Source of the DNA: Thiospirillum jenense
GTDB taxonomy: Bacteria > Pseudomonadota > Gammaproteobacteria > Chromatiales > Chromatiaceae
NCBI RefSeq assembly: GCF_014145225.1
Contig: NZ_JABVCQ010000011.1
Coordinates: 38,992 to 102,991, forward strand
DNA length: 64,000 nt
Direction: 5' to 3'
The notes under the pieces were generated by a model. That model made no database searches, was not told where the DNA came from, and worked only from the letters and a program-made list of their open reading frames with translations. Shown piece after piece: positions 1 through 9,092 of this stretch (the stretch's first letter is position 1; every line of letters starts with the position of its first letter). The position numbers and the translations under genes were made by a program.

Positions 1-2
1 CT

Positions 3-278
3 GAACACCTCTATGCAGAACTGGGTTTGAACAAACGCGAAGCCAAAGATGTGGTAGAGATGTTTTTTGAAGAAATTCGAGGTGCGTTAGAACGTGGCGA
101 GCAGGTGAAGCTCTCTGGGTTTGGGAACTTCGATCTGCGCGAAAAAAAACAGCGTCCCGGGCGAAATCCGAAAACGGGTGAGGAGATTCCGATCTCCGCT
201 CGGCGCGTTGTCACCTTCCGGCCAGGACAAAAACTGAAGTCGCGGGTCGAAGCCTATGCCGGACACGAACAGCCATAG
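3..278 (+). CDS. ihfA: integration host factor subunit alpha (5' truncated by window edge)
   Basis: IHF alpha, a DNA-bending nucleoid protein that works as a heterodimer with IHF beta. The reading frame is open from the first bases of the window ([15 protein letters not shown]), so the true start lies upstream. The signature of the HU/IHF DNA-binding arm is present: [21 protein letters not shown], followed by a typical [17 protein letters not shown] tail. A start at the TTG at position 27 would cut helix 1 and is rejected. The 3' end overlaps the MerR-family gene by 23 bases, the usual gammaproteobacterial ihfA-merR arrangement. Confidence 0.95.
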   Translation, partial: EHLYAELGLNKREAKDVVEMFFEEIRGALERGEQVKLSGFGNFDLREKKQRPGRNPKTGEEIPISARRVVTFRPGQKLKSRVEAYAGHEQP

Positions 279-684
279 CTGCACCAATGATGAGTTGCCA
301 CCGATCCCGAGCAAGAAGTATTTCACTATCGGCGAGGTCAGCGAATTATGCGATGTTAAAACGCATGTGCTGCGCTATTGGGAGCAGGAATTCCCGCAAT
401 TAAAACCCGTCAAACGGCGCGGTAATCGGCGCTATTATCAACGCCATGATGTGCTGTTGGTGCGCCAAATTCGCAGCCTGCTCTACGATCACGGCTTCAC
501 CATCGGCGGGGCGCGCCAGCAGTTGACTAGTGCCACTGCCGCCGCCGCCGTGGCTGCCGCCGCACCACCGTCAGCCGATCCACCGGCGCCGAAAATTGAT
601 CCCGCCCAGCGCCAGCAAATTGTTAAGCAGTTGCGCGGCGAGTTGGAGCAGGTGTTGCAGGAGTTGAAACGGCGGCTGCATTGA
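256..684 (+). CDS. MerR family transcriptional regulator
   Basis: A 142-residue MerR-type regulator. The N-terminal winged-helix domain (about residues 22-95) carries the family pattern [20 protein letters not shown] and then [12 protein letters not shown]. The middle is an Ala/Pro-rich linker (about 93-115), and the C-terminus is a short Gln/Leu-rich helix suited to dimerisation. No effector-binding cysteines or metal site are visible. The gene overlaps the end of ihfA by 23 bases, so the two are probably cotranscribed. This small MerR protein is conserved downstream of ihfA in gammaproteobacteria; its regulon is not known to me. Confidence 0.88.
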   Translation: MPDTNSHSCTNDELPPIPSKKYFTIGEVSELCDVKTHVLRYWEQEFPQLKPVKRRGNRRYYQRHDVLLVRQIRSLLYDHGFTIGGARQQLTSATAAAAVAAAAPPSADPPAPKIDPAQRQQIVKQLRGELEQVLQELKRRLH

Positions 685-786
685 CTTAGGACAACTTGTC
701 CACCGCAACGACGAGTGGCAAACGGCGGCGCTCTCGGGTAGAATGTCGGCGTTGACACTGTTTAAATGCAAAAAGAAACAGACATT

Positions 787-863
787 CCGGGCATAGCGCA
801 GTCTGGTAGCGCACCACAATGGGGTTGTGGGGGTCGCAGGTTCAAATCCTGCTGCCCGGACCA
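787..863 (+). tRNA. tRNA-Pro (anticodon GGG)
   Basis: Folded by eye. The acceptor stem CCGGGCA pairs with TGCCCGG, followed by discriminator A and an encoded CCA. The D arm is GCGC/GCGC. The anticodon stem CCACA/TGTGG closes the loop ATGGGGT, giving anticodon GGG. The T arm is GCAGG TTCAAAT CCTGC. The position after ihfA and merR matches common gammaproteobacterial synteny. Confidence 0.95.
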
Positions 864-868
864 ATTAT

Positions 869-907
869 AAAAACGCGATGTAACTTAAAAGTGCATCGCG
901 TTTTTTT
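869..907 (+). terminator. Rho-independent terminator after tRNA-Pro
   Basis: An inverted repeat, ACGCGATG ... CATCGCGT, is preceded by an A run and followed by seven T residues, six bases after the tRNA CCA end. It separates the tRNA from hypF. Confidence 0.8.
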
Positions 908-938
908 ATGGGTGATTGATTTGCACAGCGCCGCACCG

Positions 939-3335
939 ATGACGCCATTCAGCAACGCCGCCACCATCCGCATTCGCGGCCTCGTGCAGGGCGTCGGTTT
1001 TCGGCCACACGTCTGGCACTGCGCCCGGGCGTTGCATTTAATCGGCACAGTGCAAAACGACGGTGACGGCGTGTTGATTGAAGTGTGGAGCGCCAGCGCG
1101 TCAGCACTTGACCAATTCTGCGCCGCCCTGCAACGCGACTGCCCACCGCTGGCACAGATCACCGCCATCGAGCGCCGGCGGTTAAATCACCCCCCGCCCG
1201 CGTCACTAACTGATTTTCACATCATCGCCAGCGCCGCCACCGCTGTTCACACCGGCATCATCCCCGACATCGCCACCTGCGCCGCCTGCCGCGCTGATCT
1301 CACTGATCCGGCCAACCGCCGCTACCGCTACGCCTTCACCAACTGCACCCACTGCGGCCCGCGCTTCAGCATCATCACCGCGCTGCCCTACGACCGCGTT
1401 CAAACCAGCATGGCTGCCTTCCCGCTCTGCCCGACCTGCGCCGCTGAGTACGCCGATCCCGCCGACCGCCGCTTTCATGCCCAACCCAACGCCTGCCCAA
1501 GTTGCGGGCCACAATTAACGCTCACCCATCCCGACGGCAGCGCGGTCGCGTTACTCGACGGCGACGTCATCGCCACCACGCGGCAATTGTTGCGTGACGG
1601 CGGCATCGTCGCGGTGCAAGGCATCGGCGGATTTCACCTCGCCTGCGATGCCGCCCACGTCGCCGCCGTCGCCCGCCTCCGCCTGCGCAAAGGACGTGAC
1701 GCCAAACCCTTCGCCCTGATGGCCGCTGATCTGACCACCATCCGCCGCTACTGCGCGGTCTCAGAATCCGAGGCGCAGTTACTCACCAGCCCCGCCGCGC
1801 CGATTGTGCTACTCGACCGCCTGCCGCCGTGCCAAATCACCGGTGACGATCTCGCCGCCGCCGTCGCCCCGGGGCAAGACAGCCTCGGTTTTATGCTGCC
1901 CTACAGCCCGCTGCACTGGCTGCTGCTGACCGATCAACCGCGCCCGCTGGTGATGACCAGCGGCAATCGCAGCGCCGAGCCGCAAGTCACCGAACACGCT
2001 GACGCCTACCAGCAACTGGGCGGCATCGCCGATGCACTGTTATTACACAATCGCGGCATCGTTAACCGCGTGGACGATTCCGTCGCCCGCGTGCTGTTGG
2101 GTAAAACGCACATGTTGCGGCGAGCGCGAGGTTACGCCCCCGCGCCACTGTATTTGCCCGACGACTGTGTGACAAATACCACAGTGCTGGCGCTCGGGGC
2201 CGAATTAAAAAGCACGTTTTGTTTTGTCACCGGCAACCGAGCGCTGCTATCACCGCACCTCGGCGATTTGGATAATCCCCGCACGTTTGCCGAATATCAG
2301 CGCATGATCGCGGCATATCAGCGGTTATTTGCGCTCGAACCCGCCGTGATCGCCGTTGACCTGCACCCCGATTATCGCGCAACACAGTACGGGCGGGACT
2401 GGGCAGCGCGAGCGGAGTTGCCACTAATTTTCGTGCAACATCATCACGCGCACCTCGCCGCCGTGCTGGCAGAACATGGCTGGTCACGTCACGGCGGCAA
2501 GGTACTCGGCTGGGCGCTGGACGGTTTGGGTTACGGTGCGGACGGGACGTTGTGGGGTGCAGAATTGCTACTGTGTGATTATTGCCACGCGGAACGGGTG
2601 GCGCATCTCAAAGCAGTGGCGTTGCCGGGCGGAGATCGCGCCGCGACGCAACCCTGGCGCAATTTACTGGCGCAACTGGACGCGGCGGGCGTGTGGTCAA
2701 CTGCTGTTGCGCGGTGGTCAAACGTACCAATTATGCAACTATTACTCGCGCAACCGGTTGATCTGCTCCGTCAAATGATTGCGCAGCAGATCAATAGTCC
2801 GCGTAGTTCTTCAGCCGGGCGCTTGTTTGACGCGGTGGCGGCAGCGCTGTTGCCAGAATACGCCATGCAGCTTAATTACGACGGTCAAGCCGCGCAGGCG
2901 TTGGAAATGTTGGCGCGGCCGCAGTTGGCCGCAGCGGGTGACGGCTATTGTTTTGAAATAACAACAGATGCAATGGAGCAACAGGTGCTGGAGCCGGCGC
3001 CAATTTGGGCGGAATTATTTGCCGATTTGATCGCGGGTGTGGCACCGGCGTTAATTGCGGCGCGGTTTCATACCGGTTTAGCGCGGGCGTTGGTGGACAG
3101 TGCGCAGCAGCAGGCAGCGCGGTTTGGGGTCACGACGCTGGCGCTGGCGGGTGGTGTGTTGCAAAATCGCAGCTTGTTGGTACAAATCACACAACGGGCT
3201 GAGGCGGCGGGGTTGCGGGTACTCACCGCGCAGCAGGTGCCGTGTCACGACGGCGGGATTGCGTTGGGGCAGGCGGTGGTGGCGGGGCAGCGTTACGTCA
3301 GCGGTGGCAAGGTCGGGGCGGGTCGGGCAATGTGA
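939..3335 (+). CDS. hypF: carbamoyltransferase HypF, [NiFe]-hydrogenase maturation
   Basis: HypF activates carbamoyl phosphate and transfers the carbamoyl group to HypE, the first step in making the CN ligands of the [NiFe]-hydrogenase active site. With the ATG at 939 the protein has 798 residues, close to the usual 750-800. Domains in order: acylphosphatase (RIRGLVQGVGFRPHVW near residue 12); two zinc-finger repeats with CxxC pairs (CAACRADL...CTHCGPRFS and CPTCAAEY...CPSCGP); a YrdC-like domain (about 210-390); and a Kae1-like domain with the metal-binding motif VQHHHAHLAAVLAEHG. The frame is open back into the tRNA gene, but nothing upstream of 939 resembles HypF. Partner genes hypC and hypD lie 27 kb away. 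The 3' end overlaps the convergent GGDEF-EAL gene by 43 bases. GC content is clearly higher than in the following 9 kb. Confidence 0.95.
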   Translation: MTPFSNAATIRIRGLVQGVGFRPHVWHCARALHLIGTVQNDGDGVLIEVWSASASALDQFCAALQRDCPPLAQITAIERRRLNHPPPASLTDFHIIASAATAVHTGIIPDIATCAACRADLTDPANRRYRYAFTNCTHCGPRFSIITALPYDRVQTSMAAFPLCPTCAAEYADPADRRFHAQPNACPSCGPQLTLTHPDGSAVALLDGDVIATTRQLLRDGGIVAVQGIGGFHLACDAAHVAAVARLRLRKGRDAKPFALMAADLTTIRRYCAVSESEAQLLTSPAAPIVLLDRLPPCQITGDDLAAAVAPGQDSLGFMLPYSPLHWLLLTDQPRPLVMTSGNRSAEPQVTEHADAYQQLGGIADALLLHNRGIVNRVDDSVARVLLGKTHMLRRARGYAPAPLYLPDDCVTNTTVLALGAELKSTFCFVTGNRALLSPHLGDLDNPRTFAEYQRMIAAYQRLFALEPAVIAVDLHPDYRATQYGRDWAARAELPLIFVQHHHAHLAAVLAEHGWSRHGGKVLGWALDGLGYGADGTLWGAELLLCDYCHAERVAHLKAVALPGGDRAATQPWRNLLAQLDAAGVWSTAVARWSNVPIMQLLLAQPVDLLRQMIAQQINSPRSSSAGRLFDAVAAALLPEYAMQLNYDGQAAQALEMLARPQLAAAGDGYCFEITTDAMEQQVLEPAPIWAELFADLIAGVAPALIAARFHTGLARALVDSAQQQAARFGVTTLALAGGVLQNRSLLVQITQRAEAAGLRVLTAQQVPCHDGGIALGQAVVAGQRYVSGGKVGAGRAM

Positions 3336-5692
3336 TAACCCTGGGCAAAATCAATGTCTAATTCGCGCAAAATGTCGAGGATTTCAGCAGATTCGACGAA
3401 TTCGGCAATCACGCGCTTGCCCATTGTGTGCGCCATTTCAGCAATAGCGCGGACAAAAATGCGGTCTTCTTGATTATAATCTAAATAACGAATAAAGGCG
3501 CCGTCAATTTTAACATCATCAACCGGTAATTGTTTTAAGTACGCATAAGATGCAAAGCCGCTGCCGAAATCATCTAATGCAAAATGGCAGCCGAACGTGT
3601 GTAAATCATCAATCAGTTTGACTGCATTACTCATGCTGTTAATTGCCACGGTTTCGGTGATTTCAAAGGTTAAACGGGCGGGGTCAATGCCGGCATCTCT
3701 AATTAACCGTTGCACATCGCCGCCGAGTTGCTGATCGGTTAACGCATTGGCAGATAAATTGACTGATAATGATAAGCCGGGGTGTTGCTGCAATTGCGCA
3801 ATGGCTTGAGTTAATACCCAGCGGTCAAGGGTGTTAATTAACCCGGTCTCTTCGGCAATTGGAATAAACAAGCCCGGTGAAATGAGTTTGTTTTGTTGAT
3901 CGCGCATTCGCAATAGTGCTTCAGCGCGCCAAATTCGCCCAGTGACAATTTCTAATAATGGTTGATAATGGACTTCAAACCGATCTTCATGGAGCGCCTC
4001 TAAAATACGATCGGTCCAAACTAACCGCGCCCGCGCTGCATCACGTCCTTCATCTTGTTCAGAATATAAATGAGACCGCCCGCGTCCGGCACGTTTTGCT
4101 TGATACATCGCTAAATCAGCATTGGCCATCAACGTTTGAATGTTATTGCCATGTTCAGGAAATAACACAATCCCAATACTGGCAGATAATTGGTAGCGTT
4201 GCGTATCTGTATTGAGAATAACCTGCGCAATTTTGGCTTGCAAAGCAGCTGCCTGTGAATAAATGTGTTGAATGTCTTGGTGCGGTAAAATCAGTGCGAA
4301 TTCATCGCCTCCAAAACGCCCTAAAAATCCATCTTCACCAATAAAGTTATCTACCTGTTGGGCGATTTTTTCTAATAACTGATCGCCAACTAAGTGGCCG
4401 CTAATGTCATTTACATCTTTAAATCGGTCAAGATCAAAAAATAATAACACGCCGCCTGATTCACCGCGATTAGCGCGATCAATGGCACAGGCTAATGTAC
4501 GATAAAACAGTCGCCGATTGGGTAAGCCGGTAAGTGGATCGTGATCAGCCAGCCAAATTAACTCCATTTGCGCTGTTTCGCGTTCACGTTGCAGTTGTTC
4601 CATGCGTTGGTTTAATTGAAAAACGGTAGCAATGGTGACATCCATTTCATCATGCAATAATCGCCAAGTACGCACTTTGGGTAATTGTTGTGCTAATGCG
4701 GTAAAACGATTTTCGGCTAACAACGGTAATAGTAATGTCAATTTAAGCAATCGTTTTAATGGCGGGTGCATCACTAGCAGCAGTAATAACTCGGATAAAA
4801 CTAATCCAATCAATCCAATAACAACGCTATTGCGTGTAATGGTGGTAATACTTTGCCGCTGACTAGTAATACGATTAACAATTAATGCGGATAACTGCGG
4901 CGTCAATTCTAAATGGAACACATCAAACCATTCGCCCTGTTTTTCCCAAGCAAGAGAATGTGTGGCGTCAGTATCACGCAGCATCTGTGGTGATTGCATC
5001 GATAATAATGGAATTAAGAATTCGGGACTGGTTGCTGCCGGAAACAGATTATTAGTCGCTGATAAATCAGTAGTAATTGCAATATCAGCACCTGTTAAAG
5101 CACGAAACGCTAATAAAACATCACTCACTAATCGTCCAAGAACTAATGTTCCTTCGGTATGACCCGCCATAAGCTGTGGCACTGCAAGGTATTGACGACA
5201 ATCCTGTTTGCAGGATAACCAGTGAGCTGTTTGTTCTGGTGTTTGTTGCACCATAGCGAATAATGTTTGTGGCACGATTGGTGCGGATTGCGGCCACAAT
5301 AAGGTGATGCGTCCAGCTAAATCAATAAAATGAATCGAACGAATATCCCACTCTAAATCTAATAAACTGCCATTTTGATTTAATGCGTATTGTAACTGTA
5401 TTTTAAGGTCGGTGATGTGATGAGGTGGCGCAAATAATGGCAATAAGTTAGCCAACTGCGACATTTGTTGGTAACGATCAGTAAATAAGGTTTTTAGTTG
5501 ATTAATCTGATGCTTACGAACTTGGATTTGGTCACGCTCAAATTGATTAATTAATTGCCGATAAGAATAAAAGCCTAGTGCAGTATTAATAATTATCAAA
5601 ACGACACTGACGCTGATAAGTACTTTCCAACGCAAGCTAAAAAATTGCGTAGTCTTAGAAATAAATTGAGGTGTTTCCACAGCGTACTGCAT
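3293..5692 (-). CDS. membrane-bound bifunctional diguanylate cyclase/phosphodiesterase (GGDEF-EAL)
   Basis: A 799-residue c-di-GMP signalling protein. A transmembrane helix at about residues 22-42 and a second at about 287-312 bracket a periplasmic sensor domain of roughly 240 residues that I cannot assign. The GGDEF domain (about 375-545) keeps DHDPLTGLPNRR and an intact GRFGGDEFAL active site near residue 460. The EAL domain (about 555-790) keeps RAEALLRM, the NLS motif (SVNLSAN), the FEITET glutamate, DDFGSGFASY, KIDGAFI and the C-terminal QGYH. Both catalytic centres therefore look complete. It lies 33 bases downstream of the porin-like gene, on the same strand, and is probably cotranscribed with it and the PstS-like gene. 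Confidence 0.93.
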   Translation of the reverse strand: MQYAVETPQFISKTTQFFSLRWKVLISVSVVLIIINTALGFYSYRQLINQFERDQIQVRKHQINQLKTLFTDRYQQMSQLANLLPLFAPPHHITDLKIQLQYALNQNGSLLDLEWDIRSIHFIDLAGRITLLWPQSAPIVPQTLFAMVQQTPEQTAHWLSCKQDCRQYLAVPQLMAGHTEGTLVLGRLVSDVLLAFRALTGADIAITTDLSATNNLFPAATSPEFLIPLLSMQSPQMLRDTDATHSLAWEKQGEWFDVFHLELTPQLSALIVNRITSQRQSITTITRNSVVIGLIGLVLSELLLLLVMHPPLKRLLKLTLLLPLLAENRFTALAQQLPKVRTWRLLHDEMDVTIATVFQLNQRMEQLQRERETAQMELIWLADHDPLTGLPNRRLFYRTLACAIDRANRGESGGVLLFFDLDRFKDVNDISGHLVGDQLLEKIAQQVDNFIGEDGFLGRFGGDEFALILPHQDIQHIYSQAAALQAKIAQVILNTDTQRYQLSASIGIVLFPEHGNNIQTLMANADLAMYQAKRAGRGRSHLYSEQDEGRDAARARLVWTDRILEALHEDRFEVHYQPLLEIVTGRIWRAEALLRMRDQQNKLISPGLFIPIAEETGLINTLDRWVLTQAIAQLQQHPGLSLSVNLSANALTDQQLGGDVQRLIRDAGIDPARLTFEITETVAINSMSNAVKLIDDLHTFGCHFALDDFGSGFASYAYLKQLPVDDVKIDGAFIRYLDYNQEDRIFVRAIAEMAHTMGKRVIAEFVESAEILDILRELDIDFAQGYHIARPAPTLPPLT

Positions 5693-5725
5693 TTAGCGTT
5701 GGGTAAAATTTTAGCATCCTGTGAA

Positions 5726-6958
5726 TCAAAATCGGAATCCAATTTGCAATGTAAATAAACTCCAATTGCGTTCTAATTGACTGAAATCAGGATTTTCACG
5801 CGGTGACAAAATAAAGCAACCATTGTGCAATTGGTATTCAGCGCGAAGCATCCACTGTGAATTGATATTCCAGCGCAAACCCGTAGAAAAAATTTTAGAA
5901 AACCCCATTTCTTTCTTAATAAACCCATGTGAGATTTGTTCAAGGTCATTACCGTGACGGTCAGCACGATTAGCAAACCCTTCTTCGTATCGTAGTAACC
6001 ACTCCCATTGCGGATGAAAGCGGTAAGTGGTTTGCAAATAGTAACCTTCAGCGTTGGCTTTATAATCCGGAAACAGTTGCCCAAATTGCCGCCATTCAAT
6101 GGGTTCACGGCTATATTCTGCTGTAAATGACCACTGTTCTGTATTGTATTGTACTGATGCTACCAAATACAGCAAATCTACATGGCCAGCGCCCGGTGTT
6201 GTGAATGGCAAGGCATTTACATTCGGGTTAAACTGCATGTCAACCGTCATAGCACTCAACCCTAACTTAAAGCGTTCACTTTGATTGCTATACCAAAAAC
6301 TTGCTAACCAACCGGGATTATCCGCTTGTAACTGTCCACTAAAATTGCGAAATAGATAGGCATTTTCAACATTGGTGTCAACTAATGGCCATCCGCCCCC
6401 GAGGCTAAATGAAATATTACCATTTTCTAAATAAAAATCGTTATAAAAAAGCAGACCATCTGACGATAATGCTAAATTACGCACTTTGTCAAAATAGATG
6501 ACTTGTGGTAAAAAAATCCCGGAACGGGTAAAAGGAACATCTCGGGTTTCATTGTATAATCCTAATGGATTTTTAAAACGCCCAGCCCGAATACCTACTT
6601 GATTATGCGTTGAAGAAACTAAATTAAAATCAGCGAGTGCGAAGTCAATAGTTGGTGTGCCATTTGATAGCTCACCAGCACGACGAGATAATATTTGACC
6701 TGAAAATAAAAGTCGTGGCGTTAGGCGTAATGAGCTATTTACACCAATTTCAGTGAATGCAAATGAGGTATGAGCGCTGTCTCCTAACCACTGATTTTCT
6801 GTCGTATGTAAGACTGCTTGACTAATAAATCCATGAACTTGGAGTTGATCTGATAACGATTCCGCTGCTGAGGTTACCTCTGCCAGCAATAATAAATAAG
6901 TCGTCATCATTCCAATTGCTGGTTGACGCAACTTATTCCAAACGAAGTGTGTAAACAT
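5726..6958 (-). CDS. outer-membrane porin-like beta-barrel protein
   Basis: A 410-residue protein when started at the ATG at 6958. That start places a hydrophobic signal segment (MTTYLLLLAEVTSA) ahead of a likely cleavage site before AES. The rest alternates aromatic and polar residues in short amphipathic strands and ends in FRF, the aromatic C-terminus of outer-membrane barrels recognised by the BAM machinery. An in-frame start at 7012 is possible but would overlap the upstream gene further. It overlaps the PstS-like gene by 26 bases and precedes the GGDEF-EAL gene. Substrate unknown. Confidence 0.75.
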   Translation of the reverse strand: MFTHFVWNKLRQPAIGMMTTYLLLLAEVTSAAESLSDQLQVHGFISQAVLHTTENQWLGDSAHTSFAFTEIGVNSSLRLTPRLLFSGQILSRRAGELSNGTPTIDFALADFNLVSSTHNQVGIRAGRFKNPLGLYNETRDVPFTRSGIFLPQVIYFDKVRNLALSSDGLLFYNDFYLENGNISFSLGGGWPLVDTNVENAYLFRNFSGQLQADNPGWLASFWYSNQSERFKLGLSAMTVDMQFNPNVNALPFTTPGAGHVDLLYLVASVQYNTEQWSFTAEYSREPIEWRQFGQLFPDYKANAEGYYLQTTYRFHPQWEWLLRYEEGFANRADRHGNDLEQISHGFIKKEMGFSKIFSTGLRWNINSQWMLRAEYQLHNGCFILSPRENPDFSQLERNWSLFTLQIGFRF

Positions 6959-7406
6959 TAGAATTTTTTGGTAAAATACTGACATAACCGATGGCGCCTG
7001 GTGTTTTAGCAATAGACATAATCATTTCTTGTTCACTGGTCAGTGTAATAGGCACTTGACCGGTACCAGAAAATAATTGACGATCCCAAACGTGGCGTAA
7101 CTGGTAAGGAAAAATTTCTAATACCGTTTTAGTGAATTCACGATGTACTGGGTTATCGTCCGCTAATACAAAAACGCGCACGGGAAGGTGTTCTTGGTTC
7201 GGCCATTGCTGAATACGCATGGTAAATAACAAGCGGGCTGTGTTTTGATCAATGCAGGTTAGATGTACAGAAGGATTAATAATTATTGTTTGTGCCTGAA
7301 CTAAATGCAAACAACTACAACTCATTAAAAAAACAATAATATGGCGCCACCATTGCCAGCGATTGCTATCAATGACCTGTGATAAAACAATCGAGTCTAT
7401 GAGCAT
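6933..7406 (-). CDS. small PstS-like periplasmic phosphate-binding-type protein
   Basis: A 157-residue exported protein. The N-terminus has a hydrophobic core (IIVFLMSCSCLHLVQAQ) typical of a signal peptide. The mature part carries features of the short PBP-like/PstS-like family: a RxxQWPN segment, VLADDNPVHREF, then TPGAIGYVSI near the end, the signature that closes PstS-type domains. It is much shorter than a true PstS (about 320 residues), so it represents one lobe. It is first in a probable three-gene operon with a porin-like and a GGDEF-EAL protein. A sensory or delivery role for the c-di-GMP enzyme is inference. Confidence 0.7.
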   Translation of the reverse strand: MLIDSIVLSQVIDSNRWQWWRHIIVFLMSCSCLHLVQAQTIIINPSVHLTCIDQNTARLLFTMRIQQWPNQEHLPVRVFVLADDNPVHREFTKTVLEIFPYQLRHVWDRQLFSGTGQVPITLTSEQEMIMSIAKTPGAIGYVSILPKNSNVYTLRLE

Positions 7407-7613
7407 ATCTGATAGGCTGTTAACAGCGATTAGGTTTGACGCACAAGCTAAAAAGCGTACTCAGAGATTCAATCACGAACATCTAAGGTGGTTTTCAAAT
7501 TTTACCATCGGACAGGTTAGCTTTACATAGGTTAACACACTTTTGATTGGCAACCAATAGCAACTTTTTTGCAACTGATAATTCATTCAAATAAGATTTC
7601 ATACGCTATCTCT
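7407..7613. other. divergent intergenic region
   Basis: A 207-base AT-rich gap between the minus-strand PstS-like operon and the plus-strand glycan cluster. It should hold the promoters of both. I see no clear operator or RNA gene. Confidence 0.5.
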
Positions 7614-9047
7614 ATGAATATTCGGCGCTCTTTATTAGTAACTTTTTTTGCTAACTACTTTCAAATTGTTTTGCAATTTATTGCTACTTTAATTATTGCA
7701 CGGTTATTGACACCAAGCGAATTTGGTATTTTTTCTTTATCAATGATTTTGATTAACTTGGCTGATTTATTACGCAATTTTGGCGTCAATAGCTACATTG
7801 TACAAGAGAAAGACTTAACTTGGGGACGTTTACGCGCCGCTCGTTTAGTTAATTTCATGTTTTCATGGGGATTAGCTGTCGTCGTTTGGTTATTAGCAGA
7901 TTGGACCGCCCAATTTTTTGATGAACCGGCGGTTGCAGCTGTGCTACATGTTTTAGTCGTTAATTTTATTTTAATTCCTTTTGGCACCACAACGGCTGGA
8001 TTACTGCGCCGTGAATTACAGTTTCAAACGCTTGCGGTTGTTCAAATAATCACTGCCACTGCCTCAACTTTAACATCTATTATATTAGCCCTGCTAGGCT
8101 TCAGCTATTTTTCATTAGCATGGGGTAATATCGCTAATGTCGTAGTTGGAACATTTTTAATCTGGTATTTTCGTCCTCGACATTTGAAATTACCTCCCGG
8201 TCGTTTTGAAATTTGGCCAGTACTACGTTTCGGTGGATTATCCGTTATTACCGCAATTGCGCATGAAACCGGCAAGCGGTTACCAGATTTATTTTTTGGA
8301 AAATTACTTAGTGTACAAGCGGTTGGCTACTTTAGTCGTGCCACTGGATTGCTGGAATTAATTAATCAGTTTTTAATGCGATCAATATTCAGTATTACCA
8401 TGCCACATTTTGCCGCACAAGTAAGACAACAGACGGCATTACTTCCGCATTATTTACTTGCAATTAGTCATATTACCGTATTAGGTTGGCCATTTCTGCT
8501 TTTATTGGTATTCACCGCACCACAACTTATCCCACTACTCTATGGCGAACAATGGTATGAATCTATCATATTAGTACAAATTCTGTGTTTAGGAGAAATG
8601 CTTTTAGTTCCATTTTATCTGAGAGCACAAATCTTAATTGCAATAGGTCGTATCGCAATTGATACACGTTTTGCACTCATTATGCTAGTCGTTAAGACCG
8701 TTTTTTTATTATTTTTAACGCAGTTTGGTTTAATCATCGTTACTTTTGGATTAGCCGTAAGTAATATAGTTGCCATGCTGCTTTCTTATCATATCATGCG
8801 TGACAACTTGAATTGTTCTTTACAAGAATTGTGGATGGCATTACGCAAAAGTTTATTAGTCAGTGGAACCATTGCGTGTAGTTTATTACTAATAACACGG
8901 TATATACCAACAGGTATTTTATCATTGGTTGCCTGTGTAGGCATTGCTGCACTCGCTTGGATCACTGCAATATTTATTTTACAACATCCTATAAAAAATG
9001 AGATATTGTGGTTAGTAAGCAAAATAAAATCTCGATTAGCAATATGA
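7614..9047 (+). CDS. oligosaccharide flippase family protein (Wzx/MATE-like)
   Basis: A 477-residue polytopic membrane protein with about 12-14 hydrophobic segments, matching the polysaccharide transporter (Wzx/WzxC) family that flips lipid-linked sugar units across the inner membrane. The N-terminal pattern (FFANYFQIVLQFIATLIIARLL, then TPSEFGIFSLSMILINLADLLRNFG) is characteristic. The ATG at 7614 is chosen over an in-frame TTG at 7569 because homologues begin close to this hydrophobic start. It heads a run of AT-rich glycan genes on the same strand. Base composition here differs strongly from hypF and bchB, which suggests transfer of the cluster. Confidence 0.88.
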   Translation: MNIRRSLLVTFFANYFQIVLQFIATLIIARLLTPSEFGIFSLSMILINLADLLRNFGVNSYIVQEKDLTWGRLRAARLVNFMFSWGLAVVVWLLADWTAQFFDEPAVAAVLHVLVVNFILIPFGTTTAGLLRRELQFQTLAVVQIITATASTLTSIILALLGFSYFSLAWGNIANVVVGTFLIWYFRPRHLKLPPGRFEIWPVLRFGGLSVITAIAHETGKRLPDLFFGKLLSVQAVGYFSRATGLLELINQFLMRSIFSITMPHFAAQVRQQTALLPHYLLAISHITVLGWPFLLLLVFTAPQLIPLLYGEQWYESIILVQILCLGEMLLVPFYLRAQILIAIGRIAIDTRFALIMLVVKTVFLLFLTQFGLIIVTFGLAVSNIVAMLLSYHIMRDNLNCSLQELWMALRKSLLVSGTIACSLLLITRYIPTGILSLVACVGIAALAWITAIFILQHPIKNEILWLVSKIKSRLAI

Positions 9048-9092
9048 TGATTCTCCAATATAAATAATGCTCTTTATAAAGAATTAACGATA

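Noticed and set aside
752..780. TTGACA at 752-757 as promoter of tRNA-Pro
   Set aside because: No acceptable -10 hexamer at the right spacing (GAAACA at about 775); an alternative TAGAAT at 739-744 lacks a good -35. Left uncalled.
819..938. Longer hypF start reading through the tRNA-Pro gene
   Set aside because: The extra codons come from the tRNA and its terminator and do not resemble HypF; the ATG at 939 begins just before the acylphosphatase domain.
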